DNA of 64,000 nucleotides from positions 1 to 64,000 of the forward strand of contig NZ_CAKKLV010000019.1 of assembly GCF_918698115.1 (NCBI RefSeq), given 5' to 3'. The stretch comes from Peribacillus sp. Bi96. Its GTDB lineage: Bacteria; Bacillota; Bacilli; Bacillales; DSM-1321. Both the position numbers and the translations under genes were made by a program. The notes under the pieces are model-generated. The model saw only the letters and a list, made by a program, of their open reading frames with translations. It did no database searches and was not told where the DNA came from. Shown here piece after piece: positions 27,510 to 36,024 of the stretch; position 1 is the first letter of the stretch; each line of letters begins with the position of its first letter.

Positions 27510-27665
27510 TTAAATTTCTGGATCAAATGTTTTGCAATCCGTTTCTTTGCTATTGGATGCTTGGTTCCCTTTATGGCTGACAACATAAATAGCATCTGCA
27601 CTACATTTGTTTCCAGAATCCCAATATTTACAATTATTTACTTCACATAGAACATCTTTTGCCAT
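27510..27665 (-). CDS. DUF1540 small cysteine-rich protein
   Basis: A 51-residue protein, found by reading the minus strand behind a GGAGGTG ribosome site. It starts MAKDVLCEVNNCKYWDSGNK and has four cysteines (C7, C12, C21, C44) in the spacing of DUF1540 proteins, small probably metal-binding peptides common in spore formers, some of them sporulation-controlled. It has its own terminator. Function unknown. Confidence 0.85.
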   Translation of the reverse strand: MAKDVLCEVNNCKYWDSGNKCSADAIYVVSHKGNQASNSKETDCKTFDPEI

Positions 27666-27822
27666 CGTATCACACCTCCTCATTTGCTATCATTAACAAA
27701 ATTGAGGTTATTGATACTTTCCTTTTTTAGGTTCATCCATTTTTTGCCCCCTAACTCGTATAATGGAGGGTATAAACTCACGAGTAAAGCGATGATTAAT
27801 GTAAGAATTTCATTTGCTGGCG

Positions 27823-27851
27823 CAAAAAAAACCGGGCAGCTTCCGCCCGGA
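27823..27851 (-). terminator. Terminator of cstA
   Basis: CCGGGC-GGAAGCT-GCCCGG is followed by eight T residues on the minus strand, directly after the cstA stop. Confidence 0.93.
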
Positions 27852-27859
27852 TTTTGTTA

Positions 27860-29653
27860 TCATGCTGATCTTTTCAATAGTTCTGCTTGCGGGATTTGCC
27901 AAAGCTCGCGCCATTTTTTCAAGGCCGAAATGAGAATGACCAAGCCTAGGCATAACATGGTGATTGATAATATTCCATTCAGGATGCTGAATCCTGTTGA
28001 ATCTGGGTTTAAGTATACGTTTTTCACCATCCAGTAGCCAGCTACATTAACGGTTACATATAAGTAGGCAAGTGGGATGAGGCATGTCCAGACATACCAA
28101 CGTTTGTCTGCAATTTTCAAGACGACGGTCGCACCGATGATGAGTCCGATTGAAGCCATAAGCTGGTTGGATACACCAAAGAGTGCCCAGATCGAACCAA
28201 TATCACCAGAGTAGAGTAGATAGCCCCATATAAAGCAGGCTAATGCACTGGCGAAGATGTTACCCGGTAACCAGTCGACTCTTTTTAATGGTTTATAGAA
28301 TTCTCCGAAGAAGTCCTGGATCAAGTAACGTGCAACACGAGTCCCCGAATCGATTGCGGTTAATATGAAAACCGCCTCGAACATGATGACAAATTGGAAG
28401 AAAAATGAAGCTAATTTGTCAAAGAAGGGAATTTCGGTGAAAATATAAGTCATACCGACAGCAAGGGTAACTGCACCGCCTGTCCGGCCTTCAAGATTAA
28501 TGCCGATTTCTTCACTTAGTTCTTTAAGGTGTACGGTTTCCATCCCTAATGTTTGAAAAACTTCAGGTGAGGAGTTAATGGCAAAATAATCCCCTGGTTG
28601 CAGGGAAACTGCTGCAATCAATGCCATGATGGCAACTACACATTCTACAAGCATCGCTCCGAAACCAACCGATTTGATATCACTCCAACGATTCAACATT
28701 TTTGGAGTTGTTCCGGACCCAACAAATGCATGGAATCCTGAGATCGCCCCACAGGCAATGGTTATGGAAATGAATGGCCAAACAGGACCAGCGACAATCG
28801 GACCTCCGCCATTAATGAATTCTGTAAAAGCAGGAAATTGAATCTCTGGATTCACTACGAAAACGCCTATGATCAATGCGGCAAATACTCCGATTTTCAT
28901 AAATGTACTTAAGTAATCACGTGGTGCGAGCAACAGCCAAACAGGCAATGCGGCTGCGAAGAACGCATAAATTGGCAAAATGATCGCAAGTGTACTGGCT
29001 TCCAGTGTTAATAATTCACCAAGTGCCGTTCCCTGAATGTTCGGCCCAAGTAAAATCGCTGCCATGATAAGCGCAAACCCGACAATGGTCGCACCTTTTA
29101 GATTGCCCGTTTTTTTATGGTAAAGCCCAACACCCATGGCGATGGGAATCGTGATCCCAACAGCAAACGTCCCCCATGGATTATTTTCCAAAGCATGCAG
29201 AACGACCATTGAAAGTCCTGCCATCGTAATGGTAATGATAAAAAGCATCGCGAGTCCTGTACAAAAGCCTGCTACAGGTCCAAGTTCTTCTTTTGCAACT
29301 TCCGATAGGGATTTACCGTCTTTACGCATCGACGCGAAAAGCACCACGGCGTCATGGACGGCTCCCCCGATTACCGCTCCGATTAAAAGCCATAATAAAC
29401 TTGGCAAATAGCCGAATTGTGCAGCAAGGATCGGACCCACCAGTGGACCAGCCGCTGCAATGGCTGCGAAATGGTGGCCGAATGCCACCCATTTATTTGT
29501 TGGAACATAATCTTTTCCATCTTCTAATTTATGGGCCGGAGTCGGCTTGGAATCATCGAGTTTTAATACTTTAAGCGCTATGAATGTACCGTATAAACGG
29601 TAGGCAATCATTAATATACAAATGGAGCCAATGACGATTGTAACCGCATTCAT
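27860..29653 (-). CDS. cstA: Carbon starvation protein A (CstA/BtsT family transporter)
   Basis: A 597-residue membrane protein with about 16 hydrophobic segments. Diagnostic stretches are VPTNKWVAFGHHFAAIAAAGPLVGP (shown here in part: FGHHFAAIAAAGP), ADLGGAVHD-like GAVIGGAVHDAVVLF, and GAISGFHAFVGSGTTPKML. E. coli relatives CstA and BtsT take up peptides and pyruvate. The ATG at 29653 has GAGGGGG in front; the frame is open for 15 more codons. A cre-like site lies 48 bp upstream, which fits carbon catabolite repression. The LytS/LytT-type pair directly upstream is the likely activator, echoing BtsSR-BtsT. Confidence 0.93.
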   Translation of the reverse strand: MNAVTIVIGSICILMIAYRLYGTFIALKVLKLDDSKPTPAHKLEDGKDYVPTNKWVAFGHHFAAIAAAGPLVGPILAAQFGYLPSLLWLLIGAVIGGAVHDAVVLFASMRKDGKSLSEVAKEELGPVAGFCTGLAMLFIITITMAGLSMVVLHALENNPWGTFAVGITIPIAMGVGLYHKKTGNLKGATIVGFALIMAAILLGPNIQGTALGELLTLEASTLAIILPIYAFFAAALPVWLLLAPRDYLSTFMKIGVFAALIIGVFVVNPEIQFPAFTEFINGGGPIVAGPVWPFISITIACGAISGFHAFVGSGTTPKMLNRWSDIKSVGFGAMLVECVVAIMALIAAVSLQPGDYFAINSSPEVFQTLGMETVHLKELSEEIGINLEGRTGGAVTLAVGMTYIFTEIPFFDKLASFFFQFVIMFEAVFILTAIDSGTRVARYLIQDFFGEFYKPLKRVDWLPGNIFASALACFIWGYLLYSGDIGSIWALFGVSNQLMASIGLIIGATVVLKIADKRWYVWTCLIPLAYLYVTVNVAGYWMVKNVYLNPDSTGFSILNGILSITMLCLGLVILISALKKWRELWQIPQAELLKRSA

Positions 29654-29700
29654 ATTTGAACCCCCTCTATTTCTCACATCGTAAAATGATGATATCACAA

Positions 29701-29714
29701 TGAAAACGGATTCA
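29701..29714. promoter_or_regulatory. cre-like CcpA site upstream of cstA
   Basis: TGAAAACGGATTCA fits the cre pattern TGNAANCGNNNNCA and is flanked by A on both sides. It lies 48-61 bp before the cstA ATG. CcpA repression of a carbon-starvation transporter is plausible; the match is from consensus only. Confidence 0.55.
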
Positions 29715-29729
29715 ATGTGTTTTCAAGTT

Positions 29730-29762
29730 ATAATGCAGATATTGAGGGATGGGCTGCATTAT
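29730..29762. repeat. Inverted repeat upstream of cstA
   Basis: ATAATGCAG and CTGCATTAT are perfect 9-bp arms 15 bp apart, between the response regulator stop and cstA. There is no T-run, so it is more likely a protein-binding site than a terminator. Candidate target of the LytTR regulator (inference). Confidence 0.4.
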
Positions 29763-29794
29763 GAAGGAGGTAAAATGCAGAATTGTGAAAATTT

Positions 29795-30547
29795 TTAAAA
29801 ACCAATCAGCTGCTTGAGTTCTTTCACATACGTACGGCTTACGGGAATGTTAGATCCGTCACTCATAATGAGGTTGTATGTTGAATTGAACCAAGGCTGT
29901 ATTTCTGATATATGTGTAACATTCACGATAAATCCGCGATGCACCCTTAAAAAGGAGCGATTGTCGAGCTTCTTTTCTAGCACAATGAGAGGGTCACCCA
30001 TTTTATATTCATTTTCTTCGGTTTTAATGATCGTCTTTCCTTCTATAAGTCCTATGAATAAAATGGTGTCCCGGTCGATCAAAACGATCCGGTCATCTAT
30101 GAGTACAGCCAATTTACCTGTCTGTTCTGCCGAGGTTCTTAGAGGAGACTTTGTCCTGGATTCGTCTTCCCCGATTTTACGCAGCTTCACAAGCTTATCC
30201 AATGTTTGGCGAATCCTTTTCTCATCAAATGGCTTTAATAGATAATCAAATGCATATAATTCGAAAGCCTGCAGGGCAAACTCGTCATAGGCCGTCGCAA
30301 AAATGAGCGCAGGTGCAGGGTCAAGTTCTGCCAATTGCTTAGCCAATTGTAAACCATTGCCCTCTGCCAGCTCAATGTCCAAAAAGACAAGATCAGGCTT
30401 CAATCGGGGGATATCGCTCATGGCATCTTCTATCCCTTCAGCCTCTCCCACCACTTCTACTTGTCTGCTTCTCTTCAGAAGATATTTCAATTCATCTCTT
30501 GCCAGTGGTTCATCTTCTACGATAAATGCTTTCATCATCGCTGACAT
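29795..30547 (-). CDS. LytTR-family response regulator
   Basis: About 250 residues: a receiver domain (phospho-acceptor Asp in DLVFLDIELAEGNG, switch Thr/Lys in ATAYDEFALQAFE and LLKPF), and a C-terminal LytTR DNA-binding domain (FLRVHRGFIVNVTHI and NIPVSRTYVKEL). It overlaps the kinase gene by 38 bp, so the two are co-translated. The ribosome site AAAGGAG is only 3 bp before the first ATG and 12 bp before the ATG-ATG at 30538/30535, which give the usual family N-terminus MKAFIVEDEP; the start is thus open. Likely controls cstA. Confidence 0.9.
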   Translation of the reverse strand: MSAMMKAFIVEDEPLARDELKYLLKRSRQVEVVGEAEGIEDAMSDIPRLKPDLVFLDIELAEGNGLQLAKQLAELDPAPALIFATAYDEFALQAFELYAFDYLLKPFDEKRIRQTLDKLVKLRKIGEDESRTKSPLRTSAEQTGKLAVLIDDRIVLIDRDTILFIGLIEGKTIIKTEENEYKMGDPLIVLEKKLDNRSFLRVHRGFIVNVTHISEIQPWFNSTYNLIMSDGSNIPVSRTYVKELKQLIGF

Positions 30548-32294
30548 ATACTCCTTTTTCCTTGAGTGGTATTGATATTTTCACTTGTGTTCCTTGTCCG
30601 GTTTCACTTTGTATAGTGAGGCTTGCCTGTCCATTATAGATCCCTTCCAGCCGTTCCCTGATATTATGAAGGGCAGTTCCTGTACCTTTATTCGATTTTA
30701 CAGCATGCTTGCCCAATTCATCTAATCTTCCGCTTGAAATCCCTTTCCCGTTATCTTCCACAACAATGCACATCGTTTCGTCTTTAAAATAAACGTGAAT
30801 GATGATTTCACCTTTGTTTTTCACATTTGGAAACGCATGGTGTATTGCATTTTCAACAAGTGGCTGTAACGTGAACGGAGGTAATAGAACTTCCTTAAGG
30901 CTTGGTTCAATGCGATAGACGATATGATATTTATCTGGGAATCGTGCCTGCTCCAATGATAAATAAGCGTTCACATGCTCCAATTCCTTTTCAAGCGGCA
31001 CCAGTATTTGCCTGGCCCCTTGTAAATTGCTGCGAAAGAAGGCACTCAACTCCAATAATAAATTTCTTGCCTTCTCCACATCCGTCCGGCATAAAACGGA
31101 TATCGTATTGATCGCATTAAACAAAAAATGAGGATGGACTTGTGCCTGCAAAGCCTTGATTTCAGCATCTTTCAATAATTTCGTTTGCATTTCCGCTTTG
31201 GCGAGTTCCAATTGTGTGGAGAATAGTTTCGCCAACCCCTCAGCCAACTCTTGTTCCACTAGGCTTAATTTATCTGGATGCTTGAAATACATTTTCAAAG
31301 TCCCGACCGTTTTCTGTTGGACTTGCAATGGCAGGACTACGGCTGCTTCCAATGGACAAGAATCATGGAAACAATAAATATCCTTTCTAGTTTTGGCCAC
31401 GATGATTTTGCCTTGTTCAAGGGCCTTTTTCGTTAAGCCGGTTGCTATTCCCTCCTTTGGGACATGGTGATCGGACGCAGCACCCACATGAGCAAGTACG
31501 CTATGCTCATTGGTTATGGCCACGGCATCGGCTTCAGTGAACCCCAAGATGATTTCAGCTATTTTCTTACAGGAAGTTTGATTCAACCCTTGTCGGAAAT
31601 AGGGCAATGTCTGATCCGCAATCAGGAAAGCAAGATTCGTCTGTACGGCCCGTGTCCGCGCTTCGTCCCTCGTAATCGATTGAATGATGAGCATGAATAG
31701 TAAAGTCCCAAACCCGTTGATGAAAATCATCGGGAGTCCGATTACTTGTACGAGCTCCCACGCCCTTTCAAATGGTTTGGCCGTAACTAGTATGATCCCC
31801 ATTTGGATCGCTTCCAACGCCATACAAATGGGGATGGCAAACCATGGCGTGATCGTCCCATGCTTTTGACGCTTTTTCCCCAAAAAACCCGATAAGACAC
31901 CAGCCAAAATGGCTGCAATGGCACAAGCCCCTGCTGTAAACCCCCCGAGAGAATAACGGTGAAGCCCTGCAATCAAACCGACTCCCAAACCAACAAATGG
32001 GCCCCCCAGCAAACCACCAATTGCCACGCCCATGACCCGCGTATTCGCAATGGCGTTTTCGGGTGCTATCTCAGTATGCCAATCACCCTCTGGTATGGCA
32101 TGATTTCCGATTTCGATCCCTGTATAGTTACTTATGATGCCGAAAGTTCCAAATAGGGCGATGAGCATGATTTTCTTTGATATTTGTTGTTCATGGCCGA
32201 TCATTTGCCGAAAGGGCTTCATATAAGAAAGCAGGAATGCAGCGATCACGATGATCCCTACTTTTTCAATCAACGACGGTAATAATAGAACCAT
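30510..32294 (-). CDS. LytS-type sensor histidine kinase
   Basis: A 594-residue membrane kinase. It has an N-terminal 5TM-5TMR_LYT sensor (about residues 1-190, FGTFGIISNYTGIEIGN and VAIGGLLGGPFVGLGVGLIAG), a GAF-like domain (about 220-350), then His_kinase (phospho-His in QVHPHFLFNAINTI) and HATPase_c (LVENAIHHAFP, VEDNGKGIS, GTGTALHNIRERL). This is the class of LytS and BtsS, which sense pyruvate or envelope state. The ATG at 32294 follows AAGGGGTG; the frame begins 11 codons earlier. Paired with the LytTR regulator. Confidence 0.92.
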   Translation of the reverse strand: MVLLLPSLIEKVGIIVIAAFLLSYMKPFRQMIGHEQQISKKIMLIALFGTFGIISNYTGIEIGNHAIPEGDWHTEIAPENAIANTRVMGVAIGGLLGGPFVGLGVGLIAGLHRYSLGGFTAGACAIAAILAGVLSGFLGKKRQKHGTITPWFAIPICMALEAIQMGIILVTAKPFERAWELVQVIGLPMIFINGFGTLLFMLIIQSITRDEARTRAVQTNLAFLIADQTLPYFRQGLNQTSCKKIAEIILGFTEADAVAITNEHSVLAHVGAASDHHVPKEGIATGLTKKALEQGKIIVAKTRKDIYCFHDSCPLEAAVVLPLQVQQKTVGTLKMYFKHPDKLSLVEQELAEGLAKLFSTQLELAKAEMQTKLLKDAEIKALQAQVHPHFLFNAINTISVLCRTDVEKARNLLLELSAFFRSNLQGARQILVPLEKELEHVNAYLSLEQARFPDKYHIVYRIEPSLKEVLLPPFTLQPLVENAIHHAFPNVKNKGEIIIHVYFKDETMCIVVEDNGKGISSGRLDELGKHAVKSNKGTGTALHNIRERLEGIYNGQASLTIQSETGQGTQVKISIPLKEKGVYVSDDESIYRRR

Positions 32295-32684
32295 ATCATT
32301 CACCCCTTTTCTGGCTTTTTCATTCATCTTACAACAGCAAAGAAATCATTGTCGAATTTTGCTTTAGGTTTAGCTGCTGAATAGGAATGGATACAGTTCC
32401 AGTGCTCTGGGGAGTTCAGTATTCACTATCCCAAAATTCATCATTTCGCATATCTTCAACAATCTCTTCCAGAGACTAGTGATAATCTCATTACTTTGGT
32501 GCTGCACTGTTCCCAACAGGCTATGTAAAATCTTTCAATTTCTTTGTTTATATTAGGTTAAGTACTTATCATTATCGCTCAAATTCAAAAAGAGAAAATT
32601 TGGATGGACGAAAATAATAAAAACTACTGGTATATACAGAGGTTCATAAAAAAATGAGGGTAGACCGATCAGAATAAAACCACG
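32295..32684. other. Intergenic region before the LytS-type operon
   Basis: About 390 bp with no supportable ORF or RNA on either strand. It presumably contains the kinase promoter. The terminator of the next gene begins at 32685. Confidence 0.4.
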
Positions 32685-32720
32685 TAAAAAAACCCTTGTA
32701 TTCATTAAGAATACAAGGGA
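32685..32720 (-). terminator. Terminator of the carboxymuconolactone decarboxylase-family gene
   Basis: CCCTTGTATTC / GAATACAAGGG with a 5-nt loop is followed by seven T residues on the minus strand. Confidence 0.92.
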
Positions 32721-32729
32721 TTCACAAAA

Positions 32730-33191
32730 TTATTTTACTGTTACAGGCTTATAGTGTCCGGGTATGCTTTTGGCTGAAATCGCCAATCGGTTCCAGCCGT
32801 TGATCGTGATGATTATGGTAACGAGGTCGATATATTGTTTTTCATCAAAATGAAGGCGTACCCTTTCATATAGATCATCTGGTACACCGTTTGCCGAAAT
32901 GGTCGTGACCGCTTCTGTCAATTCTAGCGCTGCCCTTTCCGACTCTAGATAGAATGGTGATTCACGCCAAGCACTCAAACAGTAAATTCTTTGTTCAGTT
33001 TCACCCATTGCCCGGGCATCCTTTGTGTGCATATCCAAGCAGTACGCACAGCCATTGATTTGAGAAGCACGAATTTTAATCAATTCAATTAATTTGCCAT
33101 CAATTCCCGTCGTTTTCTTGTATTCCTCCAATTCAATCATTAATTTGACTACTTCCCGATTTGTCTTCATGTAATTAATGCGTTGTTCCAT
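32730..33191 (-). CDS. Carboxymuconolactone decarboxylase / AhpD-family protein, likely ECF41 target
   Basis: A 153-residue AhpD-fold protein with the redox motif C48-AY-C51 and H55 (NGCAYCLDMHTKD), so it is probably a peroxidase or disulfide reductase rather than a true decarboxylase. The ATG at 33191 follows GGAGGAG; the frame opens five codons earlier. A gene of this type next to an ECF41 sigma factor is the classical ECF41 arrangement, and a matching promoter lies at 33233-33259. Expected to be induced by the neighbouring sigma factor under an unknown stress. Confidence 0.9.
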   Translation of the reverse strand: MEQRINYMKTNREVVKLMIELEEYKKTTGIDGKLIELIKIRASQINGCAYCLDMHTKDARAMGETEQRIYCLSAWRESPFYLESERAALELTEAVTTISANGVPDDLYERVRLHFDEKQYIDLVTIIITINGWNRLAISAKSIPGHYKPVTVK

Positions 33192-33232
33192 GTATATCTC
33201 CTCCATTAAATCGTTTTAGGTTCCACTTATAA

Positions 33233-33259
33233 GACAAAATAGAGGATTGATTTGTGACA
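33233..33259 (-). promoter_or_regulatory. ECF41-type promoter
   Basis: On the minus strand TGTCACA, then exactly 16 bp, then TGTC. The described ECF41 consensus is TGTCACA-N16-CGTC. The -10 element is about 42 bp before the target ATG. Confidence 0.8.
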
Positions 33260-33260
33260 T

Positions 33261-33287
33261 AAAAAAAGAGAGCCCACATTTGAGCTC
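33261..33287 (-). terminator. Terminator of the ECF41 sigma factor gene
   Basis: GAGCTC pairs with GGGCTC (one G-T) across a 6-nt loop, followed by TC and seven T residues. It abuts the promoter of the next gene. Confidence 0.8.
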
Positions 33288-33301
33288 ACAGTCTATCCTA
33301 A

Positions 33302-34168
33302 TTATGGAACGGGAATATGATCTAATTTATCCGGATTTGAAACAATAAAGATTTTCTGGATATTTTGTTGTTTTGAATCTAGTTCAAAGCAGATGACTTT
33401 GATTGGATGCCCGTCTTTTATTTGTAATATCCCTTTCTGACCATTGACCATTACTGGAAGCAGTTCTCCTATGAAACTTCCTTTAGCGGAAATTCCTTTA
33501 AGAAAGGAGGATACACGCTGTTTATTTACAATTGGATTTAATGCAGAAATCACTTTTCCTCCGCCGTCAGTAACAAGTACAACATCTTCCGTAAGAATAT
33601 CCAAAAACTCCTCAAAGTTTCCTGTCGTAGATGCTTTAATGAATTTTTTTGCCAAAAGATCGACTTGTTTAGTATCCTCCGGTTGCACTGGCATATCATT
33701 CTGTAATTTCCGCTTAGCCCGGCTGTAGATCTTTCTGCAGTTCACTTCATTCTTTTCGAGCATCTCGGCAATATCCTCATAGTTGTAAGCAAATGCTTCT
33801 CTAAGTACGAAAACAGCTCTTTCAACAGGCGAAAGTTGTTCCAGTAAAACGAGGAAGGCATAAGCAACCGTTTCATCCGTTACAACCTTATCTAAAGGCT
33901 GCTCTGTGTCGTTTACCCGAGGTTCAGGCAACCAAGGTCCTGTGTAAACCTCTCTTCTCTTACGGGCTGAATTTAAAAAGTTCAGACAGCGATTTGTCGT
34001 CATTTTCGCAAGATATGCTTTCATGTCCTTAATTTGTTCTGTATCAAGCTTAAGCTGCAGGAATAAATCATGAACGATATCTTCTGCGTCGGTAACAGAT
34101 CCAAGCATCCGGTATGCAATGGAAAAAAGATAAGGTTGATATGTCTTATATAATGTATCCAACTTCAC
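33302..34168 (-). CDS. ECF41-group RNA polymerase sigma factor (SigJ-like) with SnoaL-like C-terminal domain
   Basis: About 288 residues. Sigma region 2 (YLFSIAYRMLGSVTDAEDIV) and region 4 (LSPVERAVFVLREAFAYNYEDIAEML) are followed by an NTF2/SnoaL-like extension of about 110 residues. The extension carries DGGGK (VTDGGGKV) and the C-terminal NPDKL motif (SNPDKLDHIP), both defining ECF41, where the extension regulates activity in place of an anti-sigma factor. GTG at 34168 has AGGTG at 6 bp; an in-frame GTG at 34177 is an alternative. The adjacent carboxymuconolactone decarboxylase-family gene is the expected target. Confidence 0.92.
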   Translation of the reverse strand: MKLDTLYKTYQPYLFSIAYRMLGSVTDAEDIVHDLFLQLKLDTEQIKDMKAYLAKMTTNRCLNFLNSARKRREVYTGPWLPEPRVNDTEQPLDKVVTDETVAYAFLVLLEQLSPVERAVFVLREAFAYNYEDIAEMLEKNEVNCRKIYSRAKRKLQNDMPVQPEDTKQVDLLAKKFIKASTTGNFEEFLDILTEDVVLVTDGGGKVISALNPIVNKQRVSSFLKGISAKGSFIGELLPVMVNGQKGILQIKDGHPIKVICFELDSKQQNIQKIFIVSNPDKLDHIPVP

Positions 34169-34434
34169 TTGCTTCACCTATTTTCTATCAAATTTGTAGA
34201 ATGACGTTACCTTTGGATATTATGTAATTCAAGTTATGGTTTTCATTATCTTCCAAATGTCGCTGATATGTGTCTGATTTTTAATGCCCGTTGTTTTCTA
34301 GGATTGCATAGATTGGCAACTAAGATACACTCCATGCTTGAAGATATGAAGAACGATTAAGATTCGAACGTATGACACCTTTTCATAACTATTCTCTAAG
34401 CCAATCATTTATCCTTCTTCACCTGATCAATTCA
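34169..34434. other. Intergenic region upstream of the sigma factor
   Basis: No gene seen. A TGTCATA at about 34367 on the minus strand lacks a convincing -10 at the right distance, so autoregulation by ECF41 is not supported. The terminator 34435-34461 follows. Confidence 0.4.
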
Positions 34435-34461
34435 AAAAAAGAGCAGCCAAAGAGCTGCCCC
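34435..34461 (-). terminator. Terminator of the YfcC-family transporter gene
   Basis: GCAGCTCTTTGGCTGC is followed by TC and seven T residues on the minus strand. Confidence 0.88.
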
Positions 34462-34528
34462 CCATCATTCATATTCTGTTTATCCAATATACATCCTTCA
34501 CCACTTATCATTTCATAAATGATAAGTT

Positions 34529-35959
34529 TTAGTACCTAATGAAATCAGCTATTAATATAAATACCGCACCTATAACGATCCATATCGCTAACAAGGGCCA
34601 GAAAAACTTTACCCATTCTTGATATTTGATTTTAGAGACTGCTAAGCTTCCCATAAGCATGGCAGAGGTAGGTAGAATGCAGTTTGATAGACCATCTCCT
34701 AACTGATAAGTGAGGATGGTCGTTTGTCTTGTAACACCGATCAAATCGGAAAGTGGTGTTAAAATCGGCATGGTCGTTGCTGCCATGCCCGTTCCTGAAG
34801 TAATGAACACATTCATGATGGTTTGAAATATATACATGCCAAGAACTTGGATCGAACTTGGCAAATGGCCTACTGTTGCGGCAAGTCCGTTTACCACCGA
34901 ATCGATGACATGTCCTTGCTCTAGCACCACGACTACTCCTTTTGCAAGCCCAACAATAAAGGCTCCGAATGTAATATCCCTTGCCCCCTGTACAAACTCG
35001 CTGGCAATTTTGCTCGGACCATATTTAGATAAAAACCCAACAACAACACCTAAAGATAAGAAAAATGCAGCTAATTCTTCCATCCACCAGCCTTTTTTGG
35101 AGACACCCCAAATCAGGAAGCTAAATCCTATCAACACGACAATAATCGTTAAGTAATGTCTAGGTTTCATGGAGGATAAAGAGGATATATCCAAATTCTC
35201 ATGCTTTTCTTCTTTTTCTAAGTCATACACAATACCGGCATGTGGATTAATCTTCACTTTTTTTGCATATCTAATGATATAAATGCTCGTGACAATTAAT
35301 AATACAACCAAGATGATCCCACGTAACCACATCCCGGAGAACATCGGAACTTCAGCAATGGCTTGGGCAATTCCTACATTGAAAGGATTAAGAAGACCAG
35401 CTGTAAAGCCTACAGCTGCACCGAGCATCACCATGGCAGTTCCAGTCATGGCATCATAGCCTAATGACCTTGCAATCGCAATGCCAATTGGTACAAACGC
35501 CATGACTTCAGCCGACATGCCAATGGTGAATCCCCCTATTGAAAATAAAGTTAAAAAAATAGGAATAATGACAATTCCTTGGTTCATGAAAGTCTTTCCA
35601 ACCCTTGCAGCCACGGCCTCAATCGTACCTGTGGAATTAATGATTTGAAATACTCCGCCGACAATGAAAATAAAGAATACAGTATCACTTGCATCAATAA
35701 GGCCATGTACAATGGCTAGAGGAATATCAAATATACCAATGGGGTTGTCCTCTACCGAATGGTACGAATTCTCGACTACTACCGTATTCCCTGTTTTTTT
35801 ATCTTCCACTCTGTCAAACTCACCTGCGGGCACTAAATAACTTAAAGCAGCTGCAAATAAGATCATACAAATAATAATGACAAATGTGTGTGGCATTTTT
35901 ATTTTACTTTTTTTGAATGGGGGTTCACTCTTTATTTTTTCAGCACTAGCTTTACTCAT
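34529..35959 (-). CDS. YfcC-family transporter (dicarboxylate/basic amino acid type)
   Basis: A 476-residue membrane protein with about 12 hydrophobic segments. It starts with a lysine-rich cytosolic tail, then the family pattern LSYLVPAGEFDR. Later come GGFTIGMSAEVMAFVPIGIA, FTAGLLNPFNVGIAQAIAE and the SGTGMAATTMPILTPLSD region. The YfcC/DcuC-related family includes arginine/ornithine-type and dicarboxylate carriers. The start at 35959 has AAAGGTGG before it; GTG at 35971 overlaps that site. It is cotranscribed with the M20 peptidase upstream, so uptake of a peptide-like or acyl amino acid followed by hydrolysis is likely. Confidence 0.85.
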   Translation of the reverse strand: MSKASAEKIKSEPPFKKSKIKMPHTFVIIICMILFAAALSYLVPAGEFDRVEDKKTGNTVVVENSYHSVEDNPIGIFDIPLAIVHGLIDASDTVFFIFIVGGVFQIINSTGTIEAVAARVGKTFMNQGIVIIPIFLTLFSIGGFTIGMSAEVMAFVPIGIAIARSLGYDAMTGTAMVMLGAAVGFTAGLLNPFNVGIAQAIAEVPMFSGMWLRGIILVVLLIVTSIYIIRYAKKVKINPHAGIVYDLEKEEKHENLDISSLSSMKPRHYLTIIVVLIGFSFLIWGVSKKGWWMEELAAFFLSLGVVVGFLSKYGPSKIASEFVQGARDITFGAFIVGLAKGVVVVLEQGHVIDSVVNGLAATVGHLPSSIQVLGMYIFQTIMNVFITSGTGMAATTMPILTPLSDLIGVTRQTTILTYQLGDGLSNCILPTSAMLMGSLAVSKIKYQEWVKFFWPLLAIWIVIGAVFILIADFIRY

Positions 35960-36024
35960 TTTTCGTACCACCTTTTACATTATTTTCACCTGGATCCCCC
36001 GCAAAACGGAATCTTCCCTTATCT

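Noticed and set aside
34360..34376. TGTCATA on the minus strand upstream of the ECF41 gene as an autoregulatory promoter
   Set aside because: One mismatch in the -35 and no CGTC/TGTC at 16 bp; not supported.
34529..35959. Reading the YfcC-family gene as AbgT, because it neighbours an AbgB-like peptidase
   Set aside because: The sequence pattern fits YfcC/DcuC-type carriers rather than AbgT; the AbgB likeness of the peptidase alone is not enough.
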